Assembly (NCBI RefSeq): GCF_039534125.1
Contig: NZ_BAAAUV010000008.1
Coordinates: 248,001 to 312,000, forward strand
From: Actinocorallia longicatena
GTDB lineage: Bacteria; Actinomycetota; Actinomycetes; Streptosporangiales; Streptosporangiaceae
Direction: 5' to 3'
Length of the DNA: 64,000 bases
Shown here: in pieces, positions 44,120 through 52,920 of the stretch
Layout of the letters: each line of letters begins with the position of its first letter
Numbering within the stretch: position 1 is the stretch's first letter
Position numbers and translations under genes: made by a program
The notes under the pieces: model-generated
Told to the model about the DNA's origin: nothing
Databases searched by the model: none
Seen by the model: the letters and a program-made list of their open reading frames with translations, nothing else

Positions 44120-44728
44120 TCAGAGGTCCAGGAGCCCGGCGAGCTCGCCGAGATGGGCGAGCGGGGGATCGCCCGGGAGCCCCTTGAGGGTGGCCACGCG
44201 CATTCCGGCGGCCCGTCCCGCCTCGGCGCCGGTCTCGGAGTCCTCGACGACCAGGCAGCGCGCGGGGTCCACGCCGAGCGACGCGGCGGCCTGGAGGTAG
44301 CCGGACGGGTCGGGCTTGCCCGCCGGCACGTCGTGCAGCGTCACCAGGACGGGCGGCGCGATGCCGGAGGCGGCCAGCCGCACCTCGGCCAGGGGGCGTC
44401 CGGCGCTGGTGACCACGGCCCAGGGAAGCCCGCGGGCGGCCAGCACCGACAGGACGTCATGGGCGCCCTTGGCGGCGGTCACGCCGTCCAGGGTGTGGGT
44501 CTCCCGGTCCTCGTGCTCGGCGACCAGGGCGGCGAACTCGGCCGCCGAGATCCTCGGCAGGAAGCGGCGGATGGTGAGGGGAGCGGGACGCCCGACCTGG
44601 AAGGCGGCGACCTCCTGCTCGTCGAGGGAGAAGCGGCGGGCCCAGAGCCGCCAGAGGTGCTCGTTGACGGCATCGGAGTCGACCAGGGTGCCGTCCATGT
44701 CGAAAAGTACGGCGGCGACGTTCTTCAC
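44120..44728 (-). CDS. HAD-family phosphatase (beta-phosphoglucomutase-like)
   Basis: A 202-aa hydrolase of HAD subfamily IA. Motif I AVLFDMDGTLVDSD with both Asp, motif II VVTSAG, motif III Lys in GKPDPSGYL and motif IV VVEDSETGAEA. A cap domain lies at about 15-90. Probably a sugar-phosphate phosphatase; the divergent ROK regulator supports a sugar link. GTG start at 44728 with GAGGAGGG before it. Confidence 0.9.
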   Translation of the reverse strand: MKNVAAVLFDMDGTLVDSDAVNEHLWRLWARRFSLDEQEVAAFQVGRPAPLTIRRFLPRISAAEFAALVAEHEDRETHTLDGVTAAKGAHDVLSVLAARGLPWAVVTSAGRPLAEVRLAASGIAPPVLVTLHDVPAGKPDPSGYLQAAASLGVDPARCLVVEDSETGAEAGRAAGMRVATLKGLPGDPPLAHLGELAGLLDL

Positions 44729-44744
44729 GGTGCCCTCCTCTTAT

Positions 44745-44765
44745 TATGTTCGTCTACCGAGCATA
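44745..44765. promoter_or_regulatory. Likely ROK operator between the HAD and ROK genes
   Basis: TATGTTCG (44745-44752) and CGAGCATA (44758-44765) form an 8-bp inverted repeat with one mismatch and a 5-bp spacer, in the middle of the 60-bp gap between the divergent genes. Confidence 0.6.
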
Positions 44766-44788
44766 TTCGAGGGGTGGATGATCGGGCA

Positions 44789-45871
44789 ATGACCACGATG
44801 CGCACCGCCCTCCGGCTGCGGGGGCTGCTGGAGGTGCTGCGGCACGTCCACGCGGCCCCGGCCGTCACCCGGGCCGGGCTGGCCCGGGAACTCGGGCTCA
44901 GCCGCAGCTCGGCGACGGAGATCGTCGGCCGGCTGCGGGCGCTCGCGCTGGTCGAGGAGACCGAGGCCGCCCCGACGGGGGAGCGCGGACGCCCCACGAC
45001 GGTGCTCGGGCCGCATCCCGAGGGGCCCGTGGTCGCGGCCTTCGAGATCACCCAGGGCACCTGGAAGAGCGCCGTGGCCGGGCTCGGCGGGGAGCAGGAA
45101 CGCGTCACCGAGCGTCCGCACGGGCGGGTGGACGCCCTGGACCTCGTCGCGGAGCGGCTCGGGGAGCTGGCGGCCGAGCTGGGGCCGCGGCTGCGGGCGG
45201 CCGGGGTCGCGGTACCGGGCACGCTGAGCGGAGGAAGGGTCGTGCAGGCCGTCCACCTGGGCTGGGACGTCGTCGACGTGGCCGCCGAGCTGGGCGCGTC
45301 CGTGCCGGTCGTGGTCAGGAACGACGCGACCCTCGCCGGGGTCGCCGAGGCGCGCAGGGGAGCGGCGCGGGACCGGGCGGCCGCCCTGCACCTGACGGCC
45401 GTCGACGTCGGCATCGGCGGCGTCCTCATCGACGGCGGCAGCCCCGTGGCGGGCGGGACGGGCGCCGGCGGCGAGTTCGGCCATCTGCCGTTCGGCGATC
45501 CGGCCGCGGCCTGCCCGTGCGGCGCGTCCGGCTGCTGGGAGCTGGAGGTCAACGCGGCGGCCCTGGCCGGGCGGGGTCCCGCCGCGGTGGCCCGGTCGCT
45601 GGGCCGGGGCATCGGCGGCCTGGTCAACGCCCTGGATCCGACGGCCGTCACCCTGTCGGGGCTGGCCGCCGACCTGCTGGGGTCGGACCGGGAGACCGTG
45701 GAGGAGGCCTACGCCGCGGCCCTGATGTCCTACCGGAGGGCCGCTCCGCCGCCGCTGCTGGCGGCCCGCTTCCCCTACGACGGCCCGCTGCGGGGGGCGG
45801 CGGAGCTCGCCTACGACACCGTCCTGTCCGAGGCGGGCCTGACCTCCTGGCAGGCCGCCAGGGGCGGCTGA
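44789..45871 (+). CDS. ROK-family transcriptional regulator
   Basis: A 360-aa protein. An N-terminal winged helix (VTRAGLARELGLSRSSATEIVGRL) is followed by a ROK domain with the sugar-kinase motif EFGHLPFG and the zinc cluster CPCGASGCWELE. The ATP-binding DxGxT motif is weak, so it is more likely a sugar-binding regulator than a kinase. ATG 44789 is chosen at the first Met after the operator; the second ATG is four codons later. Divergent from the HAD phosphatase, its likely target. Confidence 0.87.
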   Translation: MTTMRTALRLRGLLEVLRHVHAAPAVTRAGLARELGLSRSSATEIVGRLRALALVEETEAAPTGERGRPTTVLGPHPEGPVVAAFEITQGTWKSAVAGLGGEQERVTERPHGRVDALDLVAERLGELAAELGPRLRAAGVAVPGTLSGGRVVQAVHLGWDVVDVAAELGASVPVVVRNDATLAGVAEARRGAARDRAAALHLTAVDVGIGGVLIDGGSPVAGGTGAGGEFGHLPFGDPAAACPCGASGCWELEVNAAALAGRGPAAVARSLGRGIGGLVNALDPTAVTLSGLAADLLGSDRETVEEAYAAALMSYRRAAPPPLLAARFPYDGPLRGAAELAYDTVLSEAGLTSWQAARGG

Positions 45872-45921
45872 CCGGTGTGGACAACGCTGGAGGGGCCTGC
45901 GGCGGATGATAGGTGTGAGGG

Positions 45922-47985
45922 ATGAACGAGGACGGGCTGATTCCGGGGCTGGAAGGGCTGGCCGCGCCGGAGAAGGCGAAGCCCGCGCCGAAGAAGGCGG
46001 CCAAGGGGGTTCAGGAGCCCGCCGCGGAGCTGCCGGTCGCCCGGATCGCCGTCGAGGTGCCGCTGCCGCACCTGGACCGCACCTTCGACTACCTCGTGCC
46101 GGACAAGCTCGCGGACAAGGCCGTCCCCGGCTGCCGGGTGCGGGTCCGCTTCTCCGGCAAGCTCATGGACGGCTTCCTGCTGGAGCGCCTCGCCGAGACC
46201 GAGCACGAGGGCCGGATGGCGTTCCTGGAACGCGTCATCTCGCCCGAGCCCGTCCTCACCCCCGAGATCGCCGCCCTGGCCCGGGAGCTCGCCGACCGCT
46301 ACGCCGGGACCCTCGCCGACGTCCTGCGCCTGGCCGTCCCGCCCCGGCACGCCCGCGCCGAGTCCGGGGCGCGGCCGCCCACCCCGCCGCTCCCGGCCGC
46401 CGCCCCGCCCCCCGGGCCCTGGACGGACTACCCGGCGGGGCCGTCCTTCCTGACCGCCCTGGCCGAGGGCAAGCAGCCGCGGGCCGTCTGGACCGCCCTG
46501 CCCGGTCACGACTGGCCCGCCACCCTGGCCCGCGCCGCCCACGCCACCCTCACGTCGGGCCGCGGCACCCTGATCATCGTCGCGGACGGCCGTGACGCCG
46601 CCCGGGTCGACGCCGCCCTCACCGCGGAGTTCGCGCCCCCCGCTGACGCCCCGGAGGACACCGGGCCGGTCGCGGCGCATGTGACGCTGACGGCCGAGCT
46701 GGGGCCCGAGGAGCGGTACCGGCGATGGCTGCGGGTGGTGCGCGGGCAGGCCCTGGTCGCCGTCGGGACCAGGGCGGCGATGTTCGCCCCGGTCCGCGAC
46801 CTCGGCCTGGTCGTGCTGTGGGACGACGGCGACGACGTCCACGCCGACCCGCACGCGCCCTATCCGCACGCCCGCGAGGTGCTGGCGCTGCGCGCCCACC
46901 GGGCCGGGGCGGGAGCCCTGATCGGCGGGCTCAGCCGCACCAGCGACGCCACCCAGCTCGTCGCCGGCGGCTGGGCGCACGGGCTGACGGCCGCACGAGA
47001 CCGGGTGCGCCAGGCCATGCCGCGCGTGCAGCTCGCCGGGGAGGACTGGGAGCAGGGCAGGGACCAGGCGGCGCGGGCCGCCCGGCTGTCGACGCTGGCG
47101 TTCTCGACCGCTCGCGAGGCGCTCAAGGAGGGTCCGGTGCTGGTCCAGGTGCCGCGGCGCGGCTACCTGCCCGCCCTGGCCTGCCAGCGCTGCCGCGAGC
47201 TCGCGCGGTGCACGGTCTGCGCCGGGCCGCTGGCGATGGCCTCCTCGCACGCCGCGCCGTTCTGCAAGTGGTGCGGGCACATCGCGGGGGACTGGCAGTG
47301 CCCGGAGTGCCGGGGCCGCCAGATCAGGGCGGTCGTCGTCGGTGCGGGCCGAACGGCCGAGGAGCTCGGCCGGGCCTTCCCCGGGGTGACCGTGCGGACC
47401 TCGGGCCGGGACGGGATCCTCGCCTCGGTCGGGACCAGGCCCGAGCTGGTCGTGTCCACCCCGGGGGCCGAGCCCGTCGCCGAGCAGGGGTACGCGGCGG
47501 CGCTGCTGCTCGACGGGTGGGCGCTGCTCGGCCGCGCCGACCTGCGCGCCAACGAGGAGGCGCTGCGCAAGTGGCTGAACGCCGCGGGGCTGGTCCGGCC
47601 GCAGGGGCAGGTCGTCCTGGTCGCCGACGGAAGCCGCCCGGTGGTCCAGGCCGTCGTCCGCTGGGACCCGGTCACCTTCGCCGAACGCGAGCTGGCCGAG
47701 CGCGCCGAGCTGTCCTTCCCCCCGGCCGTCCGGATGGCCTCCCTCACCGGTACCCCGGCCGCGATCAGGGATCTGCTGGCCGCCGCGGAGCTGCCGCCGG
47801 AGGCCGAGGTCCTCGGCCCGGTCCCGATCGGCTCCGACGGCGCCGCCGAACGGGCGCTGGTCAGGGTCCCGCGCACCCACGGGGCCCCGCTGTCGCGCGC
47901 GCTCAAGCAGGCCCAGGGCATCCGGAGCGCGAAGAAGGCCCCCGATCCCGTCCGCGTCCAGGTCGACCCGCTCGAGCTCATCTGA
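45922..47985 (+). CDS. priA: PriA-like primosomal protein N', ATPase-dead
   Basis: A 687-aa protein. The 3'-DNA-binding domain is N-terminal (VARIAVEVPLPHLDRTFDYL, GCRVRVRF), and the zinc-binding Cys-rich core is intact (CQRCRELARCTVC, CKWCGHIAGDWQCPEC). No GxxxxGKT Walker A is visible; the Walker B/DEEH position reads LWDDGDDVHADPH. This loss is typical of actinobacterial PriA, which probably acts as a DNA-binding loader without helicase activity. TAGGTG lies about 7 bases before the ATG. Confidence 0.9.
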   Translation: MNEDGLIPGLEGLAAPEKAKPAPKKAAKGVQEPAAELPVARIAVEVPLPHLDRTFDYLVPDKLADKAVPGCRVRVRFSGKLMDGFLLERLAETEHEGRMAFLERVISPEPVLTPEIAALARELADRYAGTLADVLRLAVPPRHARAESGARPPTPPLPAAAPPPGPWTDYPAGPSFLTALAEGKQPRAVWTALPGHDWPATLARAAHATLTSGRGTLIIVADGRDAARVDAALTAEFAPPADAPEDTGPVAAHVTLTAELGPEERYRRWLRVVRGQALVAVGTRAAMFAPVRDLGLVVLWDDGDDVHADPHAPYPHAREVLALRAHRAGAGALIGGLSRTSDATQLVAGGWAHGLTAARDRVRQAMPRVQLAGEDWEQGRDQAARAARLSTLAFSTAREALKEGPVLVQVPRRGYLPALACQRCRELARCTVCAGPLAMASSHAAPFCKWCGHIAGDWQCPECRGRQIRAVVVGAGRTAEELGRAFPGVTVRTSGRDGILASVGTRPELVVSTPGAEPVAEQGYAAALLLDGWALLGRADLRANEEALRKWLNAAGLVRPQGQVVLVADGSRPVVQAVVRWDPVTFAERELAERAELSFPPAVRMASLTGTPAAIRDLLAAAELPPEAEVLGPVPIGSDGAAERALVRVPRTHGAPLSRALKQAQGIRSAKKAPDPVRVQVDPLELI

Positions 47986-48050
47986 TTCCCGGGGCCCGTT
48001 GTGCACAGAGGTCCGCGCGATCAAGGGGCGGGGTGCTCTAGGGTTCTCGG

Positions 48051-49787
48051 GTGGCTGAGAAGTGGGTCGAGACGACCGTTCGCGAGTTCACCGCCTGGGC
48101 GCCGGGGCAGGCGGGTGAGGCGGATCTGCACGGTGCGCGGATCCTGCTGGAGCTCGCCGACCTCAACGAGACGGGTGAGCTGACCCCCGAGCTGCTGCGC
48201 GAGGTGCTGCTCGAGGACTTCCCCGACGAGGTGATGGCCTCCGCCGACGACGCCCCCGCGATCCTGGCGATCGCCGGTGAGCTGGTGCGGTTCTTCGAGG
48301 AGTCGGAGCAGCTCGACTCCGCGCGCGCCGCGGAGCTGCGCGAGACCCTCGGCGGGATCGCCGAGGAGTTCACCGCCGCGCTCGCCGCCGAGGGCGAGAA
48401 CGCCGAGGACGCCGCCGAGTTCCTGGGCCGGATGATGTCCGCCGAGGGCGTCGACCTCGAGGACGAGGAGGCCGTCGCGCAATGGATGCGCGAGTTCGAC
48501 GAGCTGTCCGACGAGGAGAAGCTCGAGCGGACCATGCAGCACTTCGCGGCCGAGAACGTGGTGCCGCCCGTCCGCCTTCTGCCCGCGGACGAGCTGGCCG
48601 CCGCCGCCCGCGCCTCGGGTCTGTTCACCGACGTCCTGGGCCTGGCCGACTGGGTCGGCGCCCGCGACCTCGAGGAGGACGAGCTGGCGGAGGCCGACGC
48701 CGCGGCGGCCGTCGCCGCGCTGGGCATCCCCGCGCCGCGGGCGGGCGGGGCCTTCCAGCCCGAGCTCGAACGCCTGTGGGGCGCCGCCGTCGAGACCGGC
48801 CTGATCGACGTCCAGGACGGCAGGACCGCGCCCGGCGGCCGTCCCGAGAGCGACGAGGACGTGCTCGCGCTGTTCGTGGGCCTGCTCGACGCGGTCGTCA
48901 CCCAGGCGCACGAGGAGGGTGACGCGCTGAGCCCCGGCGAGGTCGTCCAGGGTGAGCTTCCCGGCGTGCTGCTGCACATGTACGAGCACGGCGGCGAGAC
49001 CGGCATCGGCGAGCTGGTCGTCGGGCTGATCGAGCACATCCAGGAGGGCTACGACATCGTCGAGGCCGACGTCATGGCGCAGGCCGTCCCGGTGGCGCTC
49101 CGGCTCGAGCTCGACGACCTCGCCCGCTGGGGCGTCCTGACCGTCGAGGAGGACACGGCCGCGCTGACCCCCCTCGGCGTCTTCGCCGTCCGGGAGCTGC
49201 TCCAGGCCGACGGCTACACCGCGCCGCTGATCGGAGACCTCGCCGAGACCACCGCCGAGGAGCTCGTCACGGGCCTGGCCTGGCACCGTGAGGACACCGC
49301 CGAGGAGGAGATCTCCCTCTGGCTGGCCCGCCGTGAGCCGGAGGAGGCCGCCACGGGCCTGCTGAACGTCATGCTGGAGGGCAGGGCCGCGGCCCGCAAC
49401 CTCGCCGCCGTGGTGCTGCAGAGCGTCCCGCAGGAGGCCGAGCCGGTCATCAGGGCCGCCCTCGACGCCCCCCAGACCCGGCCCTACGCGGTCGTGTGGC
49501 TGTCCGGTCACGGCGACGACAAGATCGAGCCGTCGCCCGCCGACATGCAGTGGATGTTCGTCGACACCGTCGCCGGGATGATCGAGGCCGTGGGCCCGCA
49601 CGAGGCGGTCCACCTGGCCCTCGACGAGACCGAGGACGCCGCCGATCTCCACGGCCTGATCGAGGACATCTGGCGGATCGAGCACCCCGACACCGCCGAC
49701 GTCCTCGAGGCCATCGGCGATCACCACCACGACAAGCCCCTGGCCAAGCTGGCCCGCAAGACCGCCTTCAAGGTGCGCTCCCGGTAG
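48051..49787 (+). CDS. Large acidic helical protein of unknown function
   Basis: A 578-aa protein I cannot assign. It is strongly acidic (about a quarter Asp/Glu), without signal peptide, membrane segments or Cys clusters, and appears to be helical repeats throughout (for example FTAALAAEGENAEDAAEFLG, ELVTGLAWHREDTAEEEISL), which suggests a HEAT-like scaffold, especially in residues about 420-578 (PEEAATGLLNVMLEGRAAAR onwards). Third positions are uniformly G/C, so it is a true gene. TAGGGT (48039-48044) is 6 bases before the GTG, implying a leaderless mRNA. Located between priA and def. Confidence 0.88.
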   Translation: MAEKWVETTVREFTAWAPGQAGEADLHGARILLELADLNETGELTPELLREVLLEDFPDEVMASADDAPAILAIAGELVRFFEESEQLDSARAAELRETLGGIAEEFTAALAAEGENAEDAAEFLGRMMSAEGVDLEDEEAVAQWMREFDELSDEEKLERTMQHFAAENVVPPVRLLPADELAAAARASGLFTDVLGLADWVGARDLEEDELAEADAAAAVAALGIPAPRAGGAFQPELERLWGAAVETGLIDVQDGRTAPGGRPESDEDVLALFVGLLDAVVTQAHEEGDALSPGEVVQGELPGVLLHMYEHGGETGIGELVVGLIEHIQEGYDIVEADVMAQAVPVALRLELDDLARWGVLTVEEDTAALTPLGVFAVRELLQADGYTAPLIGDLAETTAEELVTGLAWHREDTAEEEISLWLARREPEEAATGLLNVMLEGRAAARNLAAVVLQSVPQEAEPVIRAALDAPQTRPYAVVWLSGHGDDKIEPSPADMQWMFVDTVAGMIEAVGPHEAVHLALDETEDAADLHGLIEDIWRIEHPDTADVLEAIGDHHHDKPLAKLARKTAFKVRSR

Positions 49788-49850
49788 GCCGGTCCCGGCG
49801 GGCACCTACACTGGAAGTGATCCGCAGAACCTTGAAGATGGGGAGTCTTC

Positions 49851-50396
49851 GTGGCTGTTAAGCCGATTCGCCTGTTCGGCGATCCTGTGCTGCGTACCGC
49901 GGCGGAGCCGGTGGCCGACTTCGACAAGGAACTGCGGCTGCTGGTCAAGGACCTCACCGACACCATGATCGACGCTCCGGGGGCGGGGCTCGCGGCCCCG
50001 CAGCTCGGGGTGGGCCTGCGCGTGTTCACCTACTACGTGGACGACCGGCTCGGCCATCTGGTCAACCCGTCGCTGGACCTGAGCGAGGAGCACCAGGACG
50101 GCGACGAGGGCTGCCTGTCGCTGCCGGGCCTGGCCTTCCCGACCAGGCGCGCCTACGGCGTGGTCGCCAAGGGCTTCAACATGCACGGCGAGCCGATCAC
50201 CGTGGAGGGCACGGAGCTGCTGGCGCGGTGCGTCCAGCACGAGACCGACCACCTCGACGGCATCCTGTTCATCGACCGGATGGACCCCGCCCAGCGCAAG
50301 CTGGCGATGAAGGCGATCCGCGAGGCCGAGTGGTTCGGCGACCCGGCGCCGGTCGTCAGGGACTCGCCGCACCGGACCTTCGGGCGGGCCCTCTGA
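49851..50396 (+). CDS. def: Peptide deformylase
   Basis: A 181-aa metalloenzyme that removes the formyl group from new proteins. Motif 1 GAGLAAPQLG, motif 2 EGCLSLPG with the metal Cys and motif 3 QHETDHLDG with the two His are intact. GTG start after GGGGAG; TACACT about 40 bases upstream may be the -10. The stop overlaps the fmt ATG. Confidence 0.97.
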   Translation: MAVKPIRLFGDPVLRTAAEPVADFDKELRLLVKDLTDTMIDAPGAGLAAPQLGVGLRVFTYYVDDRLGHLVNPSLDLSEEHQDGDEGCLSLPGLAFPTRRAYGVVAKGFNMHGEPITVEGTELLARCVQHETDHLDGILFIDRMDPAQRKLAMKAIREAEWFGDPAPVVRDSPHRTFGRAL

Positions 50397-51322
50397 TGCG
50401 GCTGGTCTTCGCGGGGACTCCCGAGGTCGCGGTCCCGCCGCTGCGGGCCCTGATCGCATCGGGACACGAGGTCGCCGCGGTCGTCACCCGGCCCGACGCC
50501 CCGGCGGGACGGGGCCGCAGGCTGGTCGCCAGCCCCGTCGCCGAGGTCGCCGAGGAGCACGGGATCGAGGTGCTCAAGCCGGTCAAGGCCGCCGATCCGG
50601 AGTTCCTCGCCCGGCTGGCCGAGATCGGGCCCGACTGCTGCCCGGTCGTCGCCTACGGCGCCATCCTCCGCAAGGCCGCCCTCGACATCCCGCGCCTGGG
50701 CTGGGTCAACCTGCACTTCTCGCTGCTGCCCGCCTGGCGCGGCGCCGCTCCCGTCCAGCGCGCCGTCCTGGCGGGCGACGAGATCACCGGCGCGATGACC
50801 TTCCTCATCGAGGAGGGCCTCGACACCGGGCCGGTCTTCGGCCATCTGACCGAGCCGATCCGCCCCGACGACACCAGCGGCGCCCTGCTGGAGCGCCTGT
50901 CGCACTTCGGCGCCCGCCTGCTGGTCGACACCATGAACGGCCTGGAGGTCGGCGGGCTGACCGCCGTCCCGCAGTCCGAGGACGGGGTCTCCCACGCCGC
51001 GAAGCTCACCCCGGACGACGCCCGCGTCGACTGGACGGCGCCCGCGATGCGGGTCGACCGGCTCTGCCGCGCCTGCACCCCGGCCCCCGGCCCCTGGACG
51101 ACCTTCCGCGGAGACCGGGTCAAGCTGGCACCGGTGCGCCTCGCGGCCGGCGGAGGGCCGCTGGCCCCCGGTGAGCTGAAGCCGTCCAAGACCGAGGTCC
51201 TGGTCGGGACCGCGACCCATCCGGTGGCGCTGACCGAGGTCCAGCCGCCCGGCAAGAAGCGGATGCCGGCCATCGACTGGTTCCGCGGCCTGCGGCTCGA
51301 TCCCGGGGACCGCTTCCTTTGA
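50396..51322 (+). CDS. fmt: Methionyl-tRNA formyltransferase
   Basis: A 308-aa enzyme. N-terminal MRLVFAGTPEVAVPPLRAL, formate-folate site YGAILRKAALDIP and the catalytic NLHFSLLPAWRGAAPVQRA with Asn and His, EEGLDTGPVF with Asp, and the C-terminal domain PGPWTTFRGDRVKL. TGATG overlap with def. Confidence 0.97.
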   Translation: MRLVFAGTPEVAVPPLRALIASGHEVAAVVTRPDAPAGRGRRLVASPVAEVAEEHGIEVLKPVKAADPEFLARLAEIGPDCCPVVAYGAILRKAALDIPRLGWVNLHFSLLPAWRGAAPVQRAVLAGDEITGAMTFLIEEGLDTGPVFGHLTEPIRPDDTSGALLERLSHFGARLLVDTMNGLEVGGLTAVPQSEDGVSHAAKLTPDDARVDWTAPAMRVDRLCRACTPAPGPWTTFRGDRVKLAPVRLAAGGGPLAPGELKPSKTEVLVGTATHPVALTEVQPPGKKRMPAIDWFRGLRLDPGDRFL

Positions 51323-51412
51323 TCCCGCGGAGGGTCGTGATCCCGCAGCGGGCCGCCGGGTCCTGTTCTGCCGACCGCGCGCGGGGGCGCGCCCTGAGGA
51401 GTGAAGTGTGTG

Positions 51413-52837
51413 ATGGGTGAGAACCGGCGGAGGGCCAGTACGCATCGGAGCCGCGGCCAGCAGGACAACCGGCGGCCCGGCCGGCAGGCGCAGCGCAGGA
51501 CGCCCGCCGACGCGGTCCGGAGGGTCGCCTTCGACGTGCTGCGCGCGGTGGAGTCCCGCGACGCCTACGCCAACCTGCTGCTGCCGCGGATGCTGCGGGA
51601 GCGGGAGATGTCCGGCCGCGACGCGGCCCTGGCCACCGAGCTGACCTACGGCACCCTGCGGGGGCTCGGCACCTACGACGCGATCCTCAACCTGTGCAGC
51701 GACCGGCCCGTCGACAGGATCGACCCGCCGCTGCGCGATCTGCTGCGCCTCGGCACCCACCAGCTCCTGCGCACCCGCATCCCCTCGCACGCCGCGGTCT
51801 CCACGAGCGTCGACCTCGTCCGGTCGGTCGCGGGTCCCGGGCAGGCGAAGTTCGCCAACGCCGTGCTGCGGAAGGTCGCCACCCGCGATCTGCCGGAGTG
51901 GCTGGTGATCGTCGCACCGGAGAACGACGAGCTGGGCAGGCTCGCCGTCACCCACAGCCACCCGAAGTGGATCGTGGCGGCGCTGCGGGACGCGGTGGGC
52001 GCCGAGGAGATCGAGGACCTGCTCGCGGCCGACAACGAGCGTCCCGGGGTGACCCTGGTCGCCCGGCCGGGGCGCACGACCGTCGAGGACCTGATCGGGC
52101 TCGGAGCGGGCCCCGCGGCCTATTCGCCGTTCGCCGCCTACCTGCCCGAGGGCGACCCCGGTGAGCTGAGCCTCGTCCGGCAGGGCCACGCGGGCGTCCA
52201 GGACGAGGGCAGCCAGCTCGTCGCCCTGGCCCTGGCGGAGGCGCCGCTGGAGGGCAGGGACGAGCGCTGGCTCGATCTGTGCGCGGGTCCCGGCGGCAAG
52301 GCGGGGGTGCTCGGCGCGATCGCCGACGAGCGCGGCCCCCGGCTGCTGGCCTGCGACGCCCAGCCGCACCGGGCCGAGCTGATCACCCGTGCGGTGAGCG
52401 CGCACGCGGGCGTCGGCGTCGTCGACGGCACCCGCCCCGCCTGGCGGCCCGGCGCGTTCGACCGCGTTCTGGTCGACGTCCCGTGCAGCGGGCTCGGCGC
52501 GCTGCGCCGCCGCCCCGAGTCGCGGTGGCGCCGCACCCCCGAGACCGTCGCGGGCCTCGGCCCGCTCCAGCGCGACCTGCTGACCACCGCCCTGGACTCG
52601 GTGCGCCCCGGCGGCGTCGTCGCCTACGTCACCTGCTCACCGCACCTGGCCGAGACCGGCGCGGTCGTCGACGACGTGCTGTCCCGGCGCGACGACGTCC
52701 AGCGCCTCGACGCCGTCGACGTCCTCACCGGCATCGCCCCGACCCTGACGGGCCTCGGCACCGGCCCCTACGCGCAGTTCTGGCCGCACCGCCACGGCAC
52801 CGACGCCATGTTCCTGGCGCTGCTCCGCCGCCTGTAG
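51413..52837 (+). CDS. rsmB: 16S rRNA (cytosine-967-C5)-methyltransferase
   Basis: A 474-aa enzyme with an N-terminal NusB-like domain (about 35-170) and a SAM methyltransferase domain (about 250-474). SAM motif LDLCAGPGGKAGVL, active Cys in DVPCSGLGALRRRPE and the second Cys in YVTCSPHLAET. GAGGAG (51396-51401) is near the ATG; in-frame GTG 51401 and 51410 are alternatives. The basic N-terminus (RRRASTHRSRG) may bind rRNA. Confidence 0.94.
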   Translation: MGENRRRASTHRSRGQQDNRRPGRQAQRRTPADAVRRVAFDVLRAVESRDAYANLLLPRMLREREMSGRDAALATELTYGTLRGLGTYDAILNLCSDRPVDRIDPPLRDLLRLGTHQLLRTRIPSHAAVSTSVDLVRSVAGPGQAKFANAVLRKVATRDLPEWLVIVAPENDELGRLAVTHSHPKWIVAALRDAVGAEEIEDLLAADNERPGVTLVARPGRTTVEDLIGLGAGPAAYSPFAAYLPEGDPGELSLVRQGHAGVQDEGSQLVALALAEAPLEGRDERWLDLCAGPGGKAGVLGAIADERGPRLLACDAQPHRAELITRAVSAHAGVGVVDGTRPAWRPGAFDRVLVDVPCSGLGALRRRPESRWRRTPETVAGLGPLQRDLLTTALDSVRPGGVVAYVTCSPHLAETGAVVDDVLSRRDDVQRLDAVDVLTGIAPTLTGLGTGPYAQFWPHRHGTDAMFLALLRRL

Positions 52838-52920
52838 CGCCATCGGTGGGTTCCGGCCATCACTTCAGGGCAGGATGTCGTCACGGGACGTGATGTCCGT
52901 GACGGCTTCGGGGGTGGTCG

